Shown: positions 34,333 to 43,484 of the stretch, piece after piece
Position numbering within the stretch: the first letter of the stretch is position 1
Layout: every line of letters starts with the position of its first letter
Assembly (NCBI GenBank): GCA_017995775.1
Contig: JAGOIF010000004.1
Location: 1-52,956 of the forward strand
Direction: 5' to 3'
Origin: Aliarcobacter sp.
Lineage (GTDB): Bacteria; Campylobacterota; Campylobacteria; Campylobacterales; Arcobacteraceae
DNA: 52,956 nt
Translations under genes and position numbers: made by a program
Notes under the pieces: generated by a model
The model's input: the letters and a program-made list of their open reading frames with translations, nothing else
Database searches by the model: none
Told to the model about the DNA's origin: nothing

Positions 34333-35544
34333 ATGTTAAAAGTACTTAAGTTTGGTGGAACAAGTGTTGGTACACTTGATAGAATTCAAAATGTTGCAAA
34401 TATCATTAAAAAGATTAAAGACGAAGGTCATGATGTAATTGCTGTTGTTTCTGCTATGAGTGGTGAAACTAATAAATTAATTGAGTATGCTGAATATTAT
34501 TCAAAAACTCCAAAGTTAGATGAAATTGACATGCTTTTAAGTTCAGGGGAAAGAGTAACTTCAGCTTTATTATCAATAGCATTAAATGAAATGGGATATA
34601 AAGCTACTTCTATGAGTGGAAGAGAAGCTGGTATTGTAACTGATGGTGCTCATACAAAAGCTAGAATTGAGCATATTGATACAACTGGAATGAAAAAAGC
34701 TATTGCTGATGGAAATATTATTATTGTTGCTGGTTTCCAAGGTGTTGTACAAGATACTTTAAGAGTTTCAACTTTAGGACGTGGTGGAAGTGATTTAACT
34801 GCTGTTGCAATTGCTGGAGCTATTAAAGCAGATGTTTGTGAAATATACACAGATGTTGATGGTATTTATACAACAGATCCACGAATTGAGCCAAAAGCAA
34901 AAAAATTAGAAAAAATATCTTATGATGAAATGTTAGAATTAGCATCATTGGGTGCAAAAGTTTTACAAAATAGATCAGTAGAAATGGCAAAAAAACTAGA
35001 TGTAAATTTAGTATCAAGAAGTAGCTTCACGCCAGAAGTTGAAGGTACATTAATAACAAAGGAAGAAAATATCATGGAAAAACCAGTTGTAAGTGGAATT
35101 GCTTTAGATAAAAATCAAGTAAGAGTAGGAATGTATGGAGTAAATGACAGACCAGGAATTGCTTCTTCTATTTTTACAGCCCTTGCAGATGCTGATATTA
35201 ATGTTGATATGATTGTTCAAACAGTTGGTGTTGATTCTAAAACAGATTTAGATTTTACTATTCCAAAAACTGATTGGGAAATGTGTAAAAAAGTAATGGA
35301 TAAATTCAAAAGTGAAACTGAAAACATCGATTATAATGAAAAAATTTGTAAAGTATCAATAGTTGGTGTTGGAATGAAATCTCACACAGGTGTTGCATCA
35401 AAAGCATTTACAGCAATGGCAAATGAAAATATAAATATCAGAATCATTTCAACAAGTGAAATCAAAATATCTATGATTATTGATGAAAAATATGCAGAAC
35501 TAGCAGTTCGAGCATTACACGAAGCTTACGACTTGGATAAATAA
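34333..35544 (+). CDS. lysC: Aspartate kinase
   Basis: LysC phosphorylates aspartate, the entry to lysine, threonine, methionine and diaminopimelate synthesis, and so also serves peptidoglycan. The N-terminal kinase domain has KFGGTSVG (residues 6-13), SGERVTSALLS and TLGRGGSDLTAVA. Two C-terminal ACT domains (from about residue 260) indicate feedback control by lysine, threonine or both. The 403 residues fit a stand-alone aspartokinase. rppH is 17 bases upstream. hobA starts at GTG two bases after the stop. Confidence 0.96.
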   Translation: MLKVLKFGGTSVGTLDRIQNVANIIKKIKDEGHDVIAVVSAMSGETNKLIEYAEYYSKTPKLDEIDMLLSSGERVTSALLSIALNEMGYKATSMSGREAGIVTDGAHTKARIEHIDTTGMKKAIADGNIIIVAGFQGVVQDTLRVSTLGRGGSDLTAVAIAGAIKADVCEIYTDVDGIYTTDPRIEPKAKKLEKISYDEMLELASLGAKVLQNRSVEMAKKLDVNLVSRSSFTPEVEGTLITKEENIMEKPVVSGIALDKNQVRVGMYGVNDRPGIASSIFTALADADINVDMIVQTVGVDSKTDLDFTIPKTDWEMCKKVMDKFKSETENIDYNEKICKVSIVGVGMKSHTGVASKAFTAMANENINIRIISTSEIKISMIIDEKYAELAVRALHEAYDLDK

Positions 35545-35546
35545 GA

Positions 35547-36098
35547 GTGCAAGAATTCTTAAATTGGACAGTTGATACAATCAGGGAAGATAGATTAATA
35601 TCTCCTTGGTTGGAAGAAAAAAAATATGAATGGACACCACTAGTTTCTAAAAATATTAACAATTTATTAGAAAGAGGTTTTTCTATAATTGTAGTAACAG
35701 ATAAAGAAAGAGAATGGTTTTTAGAGTATATTTTAGGAAATATCAATTCAACAAAATTAAATCGACCATTTCTTCCATATTATGATTTTAAATCATTTTA
35801 TAGATACATCGATACTGTAAAATCTGATGAAGATATTTCATACATTAAAGATATGCTTAGTATTTCTTTTCCAAATGGTTATTGTTTTTGGTACATTGGG
35901 AAAAGTCAAGATGTACGAGCTACTATTCCAAAAGTATTAAAACACTCATTTCTATGGCTATTTGATGAAGAAAAACAAGATGCTTTTAATATGAAATCAA
36001 ATGATGAAGCTTTAGATATGAAACTTTTACAAATGTTTAGATTGTATAATAAATCAGTAAGTGCCGCCTTATTTGCTGAAATAAACGTGGAAAATTAA
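35547..36098 (+). CDS. hobA: Replication initiation regulator HobA
   Basis: HobA is the epsilonproteobacterial protein that binds DnaA domain I and promotes orderly assembly at the origin. It is the functional counterpart of DiaA. The 183 residues match H. pylori HobA (about 180). The call is supported by the N-terminal LNWTVDTIREDRLISPWLEEKKYEWTPL segment and by its place between lysC and holB. It starts at GTG (35547) after a short gap. The two genes that follow are also replication- and folate-related. Confidence 0.88.
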   Translation: MQEFLNWTVDTIREDRLISPWLEEKKYEWTPLVSKNINNLLERGFSIIVVTDKEREWFLEYILGNINSTKLNRPFLPYYDFKSFYRYIDTVKSDEDISYIKDMLSISFPNGYCFWYIGKSQDVRATIPKVLKHSFLWLFDEEKQDAFNMKSNDEALDMKLLQMFRLYNKSVSAALFAEINVEN

Positions 36099-36099
36099 C

Positions 36100-36729
36100 T
36101 TGATAGAGTTTATAAATCATTCTTCTATTTTAATTGTAAATGATATTGAAGCAACAGTAAATGAACTTGTTTCAAAATATCCCCTGCACTCAACAAGAAT
36201 TATAAAAAATGAAGAAAAAGAAGAGTTTTTAACAGCTCAAGCAGTACAAGCAATAAAAGAAGCATATATAGCTTCAAATGAGACAAAATATATTTTTTTA
36301 TGTGGAAGTACATTTAGAAAAGAAGCACAAAATTCTTTATTAAAAGTATTAGAAGAACCACCAAGAAATGTAGTGTTTATAATAATTACAAATTCAAAAA
36401 CATCGCTTTTACCAACAATTTATTCAAGATTACCATACAAATATCTAAAAACATCTATTTTAAAAGATGAATCAGCATTAAATTTAAATAAATTAGATCT
36501 AAAAGATATTTATAATTTTTTAAAAGAAAATCAAAAAATATCTAAAAATGAAGCAAAACAAATAGTTGAATCTATTTTATTAAAAGTGAATAGTCAAAAA
36601 ATCAAATTAAGTGCAAAAGAGTTAGATTTTTTTTCAAAATCAATAAAGTTATTAGAGTTAAACTCAAGACCAATAAATATATTAACTACCCTACTTTTAT
36701 CTTTGGCAAACCAAAAAAATAAACACTAA
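36100..36729 (+). CDS. holB: DNA polymerase III delta-prime subunit (short form)
   Basis: HolB is the clamp-loader delta-prime subunit. The 209 residues are much shorter than the usual about 330. The retained core has KEAQNSLLKVLEEPPRNVVFIIITNS and YSRLPYKYLKT, the SRC-equivalent region, with SRL in place of SRC. No P-loop and no zinc cysteines are seen; delta-prime does not need ATPase activity, but the typical C-terminal collar domain is reduced. It starts at TTG right after hobA. The family assignment is good; the reduced size is likely a lineage feature. Confidence 0.85.
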   Translation: MIEFINHSSILIVNDIEATVNELVSKYPLHSTRIIKNEEKEEFLTAQAVQAIKEAYIASNETKYIFLCGSTFRKEAQNSLLKVLEEPPRNVVFIIITNSKTSLLPTIYSRLPYKYLKTSILKDESALNLNKLDLKDIYNFLKENQKISKNEAKQIVESILLKVNSQKIKLSAKELDFFSKSIKLLELNSRPINILTTLLLSLANQKNKH

Positions 36730-36740
36730 AAAGGTTTTAT

Positions 36741-37880
36741 ATGCAAACATATAAAATATCTATAAATGATACAAAAGAATTTTATAAAAACTTAGATTGT
36801 GATATCTCAGGTGCAACTATTCTTTCAAAAAAATCTAAAATTCACACTTTATATATAAAAAATATTCATGTTGGTGCTGCAAATATTTTAAAACAAGATG
36901 CCTTATCAATTGGAGCTGATTTAGCAGTCCCAAGTGGTGTAATAATTGCAAAAGATAAATATGTAGATGCTGTATTAATAGGAACTACAAAGCATTTTGA
37001 AACCCTTGCAAGAAAAGAACTAGCTCAACCTTTTGGACTTAAAAACCTTGCAAAAGCTTTAAAAGATTATGTAAAAGAGCATGATTTTAAAACAAAAATA
37101 ATGGGTGTTTTAAATGCAAATGAAGATTCTTTTTATAAAAATAGTAGATTTGATAATTCACAAGCTTCTTTTTTAATTGAAAAAATGATTGAAGATGGTG
37201 CAAATATTATAGATATTGGTGCAGTTTCATCAAAACCTGGCAGTATTGCAGTATCTGCTGATATAGAATTAGAGCGAATAAAAGAGATAGTTGATACTAT
37301 TTATAAAAGTAAATATTATGAAAAAGTTGATTTTTCAATAGATTCTTATAGTCCAAAAGTTATTGATTATGTTTTAAATCATGGCTTTAAAATTGTAAAT
37401 GATATTACTGGTTTACAAGATGATGAAGTTTGCAAGATAACAGCCTCATATAATGCAACAGTCGTAATAATGCATATGCAAAACAATCCATCAAATATGC
37501 AAGAAGAGCCTTTTTATGAAAATGTAATTTTAGAAATAGATGATTTTTTTGTAAATCAAATCAATAAAGCAAAAGATTTTGGAATAAAAGATATTGTTTT
37601 AGATGTGGGAATTGGCTTTGGAAAAACTTTAGAGCATAATTTAATACTTTTAAAAAATCTAGAACATTTTTGCCACTTTGGACATGAATTATTAATAGGA
37701 GCTAGTAGAAAATCAATGATTGATAAAATAGTTCCAAGTTTAACAGAAGATAGACTTCCTGGAACTTTAGCTATTCATTTGGAGTCTATTAGAAATGGAG
37801 CTTCGATTATTAGAGCCCATGATGTAAAAGAGCACTTTCAAGCTATAAAAGTTTTTGAAGCAATAAATTCTATAAACTAA
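36741..37880 (+). CDS. folP: Dihydropteroate synthase (N-terminally extended)
   Basis: FolP condenses p-aminobenzoate with hydroxymethyl-dihydropterin pyrophosphate in folate synthesis. The TIM-barrel motifs are IMGVLNANEDSFYKNSRF (near residue 120), DIGAVSSKPGS, VNDITGLQ and LLIGASRKSMI. The normal family has about 280 residues. This protein has 379, with roughly 110 extra at the N-terminus; H. pylori FolP is similarly long. The extension has no motif I recognise. It is the last gene of the rppH run and converges with tyrA. Confidence 0.92.
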   Translation: MQTYKISINDTKEFYKNLDCDISGATILSKKSKIHTLYIKNIHVGAANILKQDALSIGADLAVPSGVIIAKDKYVDAVLIGTTKHFETLARKELAQPFGLKNLAKALKDYVKEHDFKTKIMGVLNANEDSFYKNSRFDNSQASFLIEKMIEDGANIIDIGAVSSKPGSIAVSADIELERIKEIVDTIYKSKYYEKVDFSIDSYSPKVIDYVLNHGFKIVNDITGLQDDEVCKITASYNATVVIMHMQNNPSNMQEEPFYENVILEIDDFFVNQINKAKDFGIKDIVLDVGIGFGKTLEHNLILLKNLEHFCHFGHELLIGASRKSMIDKIVPSLTEDRLPGTLAIHLESIRNGASIIRAHDVKEHFQAIKVFEAINSIN

Positions 37881-37883
37881 GAA

Positions 37884-37906
37884 GAGATACTATTTTATAG
37901 TATCTC
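37884..37906. terminator. Bidirectional hairpin between folP and tyrA
   Basis: GAGATACTA (37884-37892) and TAGTATCTC (37898-37906) form a perfect 9-bp stem with a TTTTA loop. It overlaps the last codons of tyrA (minus) and follows the folP stop by 3 bases. There is no long T-run on either side, so it is a weak shared terminator or RNA 3' end. Confidence 0.5.
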
Positions 37907-38725
37907 ATGTAAAGTATTTGCCTTTTTCATCCATTTTTCTAAATCTTCATAATTATCTTCTTCAACCATTTTTTTTGCATTTTGTAATTGATTTTCAAAT
38001 AAATCAATAGAAGCTAAAAGATTTTTTTTATTCTGTTTAAAAATATCTCCCCACATTCTAGGGCTCGATTTTGCAATTCTACTCATATCTTTAAATCCAC
38101 CAGCTGCTAGGGCTATTATAGATTTTGGATCTTCATTATTCATAACTGTATTAGCAAGTGAAAACGATAAGATATGTGGTAAATGTGACATATAACAAGC
38201 ATGTACATCGTGTTGTTCACTATCCATTACTACAATTCTCATTCCAATTGCTTGAAAGATTTTAAAAGCTCTATTTACATGTAAATTTGCATTATCTTCA
38301 AGATCGCAAAAAACCACTGATTTACCTTCATATAAATCATCAATTGCTGCTTTTGGACCTGATTTTTCGGTTCCTGTCATTGGATGAGCTGCAATAAAGT
38401 TTTTTCTAATTTCTTTTGGAATACTTTTTACAATATATTCTTTTGTAGAACCCATATCAATAATAGTTGTATTTTCATCAATATCCAAAAAATTTGGAAA
38501 CATTCCAATAATTGCATCAACTGGAATCGCCAATATTATAACATCTGAAACTTTTTTCAGTGTTTCTAAATCTACTAATTCATCTACTAAATTTAACTGT
38601 AAAATATCATTTTTATTTTTCTCACTATTCGTAAAACCATAAACTTTACTGGCTATTCCGTATCTTTTTACCGCTTTTGCTAAAGAACCTCCCATTAGTC
38701 CTAAACCAATAATACCTATATTCAA
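37895..38725 (-). CDS. tyrA: Prephenate dehydrogenase
   Basis: TyrA oxidatively decarboxylates prephenate (or arogenate) for tyrosine synthesis. The N-terminal NAD(P)-binding fold starts with GIIGLGLMGGSLAKAV. The middle contains STKEYI and AAHPMTGTEKSG, the catalytic His region. The C-terminal domain is helical. At 276 aa it is a monofunctional TyrA without chorismate mutase. It sits alone on the minus strand, divergent from bamA and convergent with folP. Confidence 0.93.
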   Translation of the reverse strand: MNIGIIGLGLMGGSLAKAVKRYGIASKVYGFTNSEKNKNDILQLNLVDELVDLETLKKVSDVIILAIPVDAIIGMFPNFLDIDENTTIIDMGSTKEYIVKSIPKEIRKNFIAAHPMTGTEKSGPKAAIDDLYEGKSVVFCDLEDNANLHVNRAFKIFQAIGMRIVVMDSEQHDVHACYMSHLPHILSFSLANTVMNNEDPKSIIALAAGGFKDMSRIAKSSPRMWGDIFKQNKKNLLASIDLFENQLQNAKKMVEEDNYEDLEKWMKKANTLHEIL

Positions 38726-38804
38726 AACACAACCTTTTATAATAAATTAATTTGTGATTATATCTTAATAATTATATAAACTGAATTTAGCTATATTATT
38801 GACC

Positions 38805-38821
38805 TATAATGAAATTAAGGA
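38805..38821 (+). promoter_or_regulatory. bamA -10 box and ribosome site
   Basis: TATAAT (38805-38810) lies behind a T/A-rich stretch, and AAGGA (38817-38821) is 5 bases before GTG 38827. If this is the -10 box, the ATG at 38809 is not transcribed and the GTG is the start. Confidence 0.5.
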
Positions 38822-38826
38822 TAGTT

Positions 38827-41103
38827 GTGAAAAACAAAGTCGTACTATTATCTTTGGCTTGTGCAGCAGCACTAAGTGCAAATACAATAAAATCTATAGA
38901 ATTTAATGATGTAAATAAGCTTTCACCACAAATTTTAAATGAAACTCTAAATATGAATGTTGGTGATAAACTAGATGAGAATAAATTAAATGATGCCATG
39001 GTTAACTTTTATAAGCAAGGTTATTTCGAAGATATCCAAGTAATAAATAACAATGGAAATTTAAAATTTATTTTTAAAGAAAAACCTTCAATAGCAAGTA
39101 TTGATATAAAGGGTTATAAATCAAGATCAGAAGATATTGATACTCTTAAAACCGTACTTAAGCTTAAAAAAGGGTCTATGTATACTCCTGCTAGAATAAA
39201 AGAAGCAAAAGAAAAACTTCTTACTATGCTTGAGAGTGAAGGATTTATAAACTCTGTTGTTGAAACAGAAGTTGAAAAAATAAATGAACAATCTTTAAAA
39301 GTTACATTTAACGTAAATAAAGGTGATGAGATTGTTATTAATAAAGCAAATTATCATGGTTCTAAAAAATTAGAACAAGATGATTTTGATCATATTACTG
39401 CAAATAAAGAAAAAGAATTCGCTTCATGGTGGTTTGGTCAAAATGACGGTGAAGTTAAAATTGATCAGTTAAAATATGATGCAAGAAGAATAAATGACCT
39501 GTATTTTGAAAAAGGTTATTTAGATGCTCAAGTAAAAGAACCTTTCTTAGATATTGACTTTGCATCAAATCAAGCAAAATTAGACTTTTTTATAACTGAG
39601 GGTGAAAAATATACAACTAATGATATAAAAATCTATTTAGATTCATCAATAGTTGATCCAGCAATAATCTATCCTGAATTAAAATTAATTGTTGGAAATA
39701 CTTTTAACATTAAAAAACTAAGACAAGATCAAGAATATATAAAAACTCAAGTTGCCAATAAAGGTTATGCTTTTGCAGATGTTAGATTTGATTTAAAAAA
39801 AGATGAAGCTAACTCAAAAGTAGATATCGTTTATAATGTAATTCCAGGTAAAAAAGTTTATATTAATGATGTGAAAGTTTCTGGAAATGCAAGAACACTA
39901 GATAGAGTAATTAGAAGAGATGTTTATTTAGCTCCAGGTGATTTATATAACTTAACAGATTTTAAAGACTCAACAAATAAATTAAAAAGATCAAGATTCT
40001 TTGAAGATGTAATTATTGAAGAAAAAAGAGTAAGTGATGATAAATTAGATATTATCGTTAAAGTAACAGAAGCTGCAACTGGTTCAATAATGCTAGGTGG
40101 AGGATATGGTTCTTACGATAAACTTATGGTAAATGGGTCTATTTCTGATGCAAACGTTTTTGGTTCTGGATTAGCGCTTGGATTAAGTGCTGATGTATCT
40201 GCTAGAAGTAATAGATTTGAATTAAGTTTAAAAAATCCTGCTATTAATGATAGTAAATATAATGGTGAAGTTGAAATTCATAACAGTCAAGCTGAAATTA
40301 ATAGAAGTAATTATGATTCAGATATTGATACAAAAGGTTTCTCTGTTGCTTTAGGAAGAGAAATATTTAGAGATTTATATGCAGGTGCTAGATATAGACT
40401 AGATTTTGTTACTGAAAATTATGATTATGATTCTACATTTACTCAAAATTATAATAACCAATCAGTTGCATTTAAAGAAAAAAATAAATTATATGAAAAT
40501 AATGATTATATTTCAAGTTCTATCACTCCATATTTAAATTTTGACAATACAGATGATTTCTACTTTCCAAGAGAAGGTATAAAACTTGGAACATCACTTG
40601 AGTATGCAGGGGTTGGTGGAGATTCTAAATACCTAAAATCAAGCTCTTATGCTAAATATTTCTACTCTTTAGAAGATTTAGCTGAACTTGACTGGGTTTT
40701 AAGATTAAAAACTCAAATGAAAATTTTAGTTGATAATGGTCAAATAAATCAAGGTGATTCTTTATACCTTGGAGGGGCTAGAACTTTAAGAGGATATAAA
40801 TCTTATGCTTTCCCTCAAAATGAATCAGGATATAAATCTGAACCTTATAAAAATATGTGGGCGAACTCAGTTGAAATGAGTTTCCCATTAATTCCAGCTG
40901 CAAAAATGAGATGGGGATTATTCTATGACTATGGTATGATTGGTCAAGATTCATTCTCAGATATACAAAGATCAGGAACAGGAGCATTACTTGAATGGAT
41001 TTCTCCTATGGGACCATTACAGTTAATTTTCTCAAAAGCTCTTAATGCTGAAGCTGGAGATGATACATCTTCATTTGAATTCTCTTTGGGTTCTAGTTTC
41101 TAA
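38827..41103 (+). CDS. bamA: Outer membrane protein assembly factor BamA
   Basis: BamA is the central barrel of the machinery that folds outer-membrane proteins. A signal peptide (KNKVVLLSLACAAALSAN) is followed by five POTRA domains (about residues 20-420) and a C-terminal 16-strand barrel. The LRGYKSY loop motif (VRGF/LRGY family) is present, and the protein ends in a strand with terminal Phe (FEFSLGSSF). I prefer GTG 38827 (758 aa) to ATG 38809, because AAGGA precedes it at the right spacing, the signal peptide then starts with MKNK, and the ATG overlaps a TATAAT box. It is followed closely by mqnC and an M16 homologue. Confidence 0.95.
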   Translation: MKNKVVLLSLACAAALSANTIKSIEFNDVNKLSPQILNETLNMNVGDKLDENKLNDAMVNFYKQGYFEDIQVINNNGNLKFIFKEKPSIASIDIKGYKSRSEDIDTLKTVLKLKKGSMYTPARIKEAKEKLLTMLESEGFINSVVETEVEKINEQSLKVTFNVNKGDEIVINKANYHGSKKLEQDDFDHITANKEKEFASWWFGQNDGEVKIDQLKYDARRINDLYFEKGYLDAQVKEPFLDIDFASNQAKLDFFITEGEKYTTNDIKIYLDSSIVDPAIIYPELKLIVGNTFNIKKLRQDQEYIKTQVANKGYAFADVRFDLKKDEANSKVDIVYNVIPGKKVYINDVKVSGNARTLDRVIRRDVYLAPGDLYNLTDFKDSTNKLKRSRFFEDVIIEEKRVSDDKLDIIVKVTEAATGSIMLGGGYGSYDKLMVNGSISDANVFGSGLALGLSADVSARSNRFELSLKNPAINDSKYNGEVEIHNSQAEINRSNYDSDIDTKGFSVALGREIFRDLYAGARYRLDFVTENYDYDSTFTQNYNNQSVAFKEKNKLYENNDYISSSITPYLNFDNTDDFYFPREGIKLGTSLEYAGVGGDSKYLKSSSYAKYFYSLEDLAELDWVLRLKTQMKILVDNGQINQGDSLYLGGARTLRGYKSYAFPQNESGYKSEPYKNMWANSVEMSFPLIPAAKMRWGLFYDYGMIGQDSFSDIQRSGTGALLEWISPMGPLQLIFSKALNAEAGDDTSSFEFSLGSSF

Positions 41104-41112
41104 AGGTTAAAA

Positions 41113-42186
41113 ATGACAAAAAAAATTGATGTAGATTTAAAAAAAAGATTAACAAATCAAGATGCATTAGATTTAATTAAAAATGCATCATTACTTGACT
41201 TAGGGAAAATGGCAAGTGCTAAAAAAGCAGAACTACATCCTGATAAAACAACCTCTTTTATAGTTGATAGAAATATCAACTATACAAATGTTTGTTGGGT
41301 TGATTGTAAGTTTTGTGCTTTTTTCAGACATGGGAAAGATGAAGATTCTTACGTTTTAAAATTTGAAGAGATTGATCAAAAAATTGATGAACTTTTAGAA
41401 ATTGGCGGAACACAAATCCTTTTTCAAGGTGGAGTTCATCCAAAACTTAAAATTGATTATTATGAAGAATTAGTAGGACATATTCATACAAAATATCCAC
41501 AAATTACAATTCACGGTTTTTCAGCAATTGAAATTAAATATATTGCAAAAGTTTCAAAAATTTCTATTTTAGAAGTCTTAAAAAGACTTCAAGATAAAGG
41601 TTTAAGTTCAGTTCCAGGAGCTGGTGCTGAAATTTTAAGTGATAGAGTAAGAGATATAATTGCTCCAAATAAAATGGATAGTGCTGAATGGATTGAAGTT
41701 CATGAACTTGCACACTCAATTGGAATGAAAACAACTGCTACAATGATGTTTGGAACAGTTGAAACAGATGAAGAGATTATTGAACATTGGGAACTTTTGC
41801 GAAAACTACAAGATAAAACAGGTGGATTTAGAGCCTTTATTATGTGGTCTTTTCAAGGTGCTAATACTTTATTAAAAGCTGAAATTCCAGATATCAAACC
41901 ACAATCTTCAAATAGATATTTAAGATTATTAGCAGTTTCAAGACTATATTTAGATAATTTTGTAAATATGCAAAGCTCTTGGGTAACTCAAGGATCATAT
42001 ATAGGACAACTTGCTTTAAATTTTGGAGCAAATGACCTTGGAAGCACAATGATGGAAGAAAATGTTGTAAAAGCAGCAGGTGCTGAAAATAGAATGAATC
42101 AAGAAGAGATGATTAGACTTATTAAAGATATAGGTGAAAACCCAGCAAAAAGAAATACGGCTTATGAGATTTTAGAAAGGTTCTAA
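41113..42186 (+). CDS. mqnC: Cyclic dehypoxanthinyl futalosine synthase MqnC
   Basis: MqnC is a radical SAM enzyme of the futalosine route to menaquinone, forming the cyclic dehypoxanthine futalosine. The [4Fe-4S] cysteines are C61, C65 and C68 (NVCWVDCKFCAFFRHG). The remaining MqnC signatures include LFQGGVHPKL, SSVPGAGAEILSDRVR and MWSFQGANTLL. At 357 aa it fits MqnC; MqnE is similar but has a different N-terminus, and the WVDCKFCAF context favours MqnC. It lies between bamA and the M16 homologue, as I remember for H. pylori. Confidence 0.92.
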   Translation: MTKKIDVDLKKRLTNQDALDLIKNASLLDLGKMASAKKAELHPDKTTSFIVDRNINYTNVCWVDCKFCAFFRHGKDEDSYVLKFEEIDQKIDELLEIGGTQILFQGGVHPKLKIDYYEELVGHIHTKYPQITIHGFSAIEIKYIAKVSKISILEVLKRLQDKGLSSVPGAGAEILSDRVRDIIAPNKMDSAEWIEVHELAHSIGMKTTATMMFGTVETDEEIIEHWELLRKLQDKTGGFRAFIMWSFQGANTLLKAEIPDIKPQSSNRYLRLLAVSRLYLDNFVNMQSSWVTQGSYIGQLALNFGANDLGSTMMEENVVKAAGAENRMNQEEMIRLIKDIGENPAKRNTAYEILERF

Positions 42187-42187
42187 T

Positions 42188-43483
42188 TTGTTTAAAATTA
42201 AATATAATTTTTTATTAATAATAGGAATATTACAAGGAAGTTTAATGGGTGTTACAATAAATCATATCGATGTAAAGGGTGTTCAAATACCTGTAATTTT
42301 TGAGGAACAAAAAAGTTTACCAATTTTAAATTTACAATTAGTTTTTAAAAATTCTGGATATATTCAAGATGGAAATAAAAGTGGATTAGTAAGTTTATCT
42401 TCAAAACTTTTAAATGAAGGAACAAAAGAATTAGGTTCAACTAAATTTGCACAAGAATTAGAAGAAAATGCAATTTCTTTAAGTACTTCAAATGGATTTG
42501 AAACATTTGTTATTGAATTATCAAGCCTAAAAGAGCAATCAAATAAAGGTATTACTCTTTTAACAAATTTAATTAAATCTCCAAATTTTACTCAAGATAC
42601 ATTAGATAAATTAAAAACTCTACAAACTGGTTCTTTAAAAAGAAAAGAAAATGATTTTGATTACGTTTCAAATAATCAATTAAAATCAATCCTTTTTAAA
42701 GATACAGCTTTAGAAAATCCATCAGCTGGGACAATTGAATCTATTTCTAAAATAGAACTAAAAGATATTGAAAGTTTTATATCAAAAACTATTAACTTAA
42801 ATAATTTAATTATTGTTGCTGGGGGAGATTATGATTTAAAAGAATTTGAAAAAGAAATCAAAGCTTTTCTAGAAACTTTAAATGTAGGACCTGAAGCAAA
42901 AGATTCTAAGATAAATTTAGTTTCTAAAAAAGAAGAAAAAACTTTAATAAAAGATACACAACAAGCATATATTTACTTTGGAAGTTCATTTAATATTGAC
43001 TCTAAAGATGAAGAAAACTATAAAGCAAAAGTTGCATCATTTATTTTAGGTGGTTCTGGTTTTGGTTCAAGATTAATGGAAGAAATTAGAGTAAAAAGAG
43101 GACTTGCATACAGTGCTTATGGTTCTATTTCTATAAATAAATCACATACATATTTTAATGGTTATTTACAAACAAAAAATGAAACATCAGATGAAGCAAA
43201 ACAATTAGTTTCACAAATAATTGAAACTTTTGTTGATAAAGGTGTTACACAAGAAGAACTAACAGCTGCGAAGAACTTTTTAACAGGAAGTGAGCCATTA
43301 AGAAGTGAAACTTTATCTCAAAGATTAAATAGAGCTTTTACTTTATATTATAGAGGATTAGCTCAAGATTATTCAGATAAAGAGTTAGAAAAAATTCAAA
43401 ATTTACAATTAGCAGATTTAAATGCTTATATAAAATCTCATAATGAGATAAATAATTTAACATTCTCAATAGTAAGGAAATAA
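42188..43483 (+). CDS. M16-family protein lacking the zinc motif
   Basis: This is a pitrilysin-type (M16) two-domain fold of 431 aa with an N-terminal hydrophobic segment ([16 protein letters not shown]) that may be a signal peptide. The expected HxxEH zinc motif is replaced by [13 protein letters not shown] around residue 70, so it should not be an active protease by itself. The glycine-rich substrate loop and Arg/Tyr pair are kept ([24 protein letters not shown]). It resembles the non-catalytic partner of M16 heterodimers, or a chaperone. It starts at TTG, one base after mqnC; the next gene (gltX) starts one base after its stop. Confidence 0.85.
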   Translation: MFKIKYNFLLIIGILQGSLMGVTINHIDVKGVQIPVIFEEQKSLPILNLQLVFKNSGYIQDGNKSGLVSLSSKLLNEGTKELGSTKFAQELEENAISLSTSNGFETFVIELSSLKEQSNKGITLLTNLIKSPNFTQDTLDKLKTLQTGSLKRKENDFDYVSNNQLKSILFKDTALENPSAGTIESISKIELKDIESFISKTINLNNLIIVAGGDYDLKEFEKEIKAFLETLNVGPEAKDSKINLVSKKEEKTLIKDTQQAYIYFGSSFNIDSKDEENYKAKVASFILGGSGFGSRLMEEIRVKRGLAYSAYGSISINKSHTYFNGYLQTKNETSDEAKQLVSQIIETFVDKGVTQEELTAAKNFLTGSEPLRSETLSQRLNRAFTLYYRGLAQDYSDKELEKIQNLQLADLNAYIKSHNEINNLTFSIVRK

Positions 43484-43484
43484 A

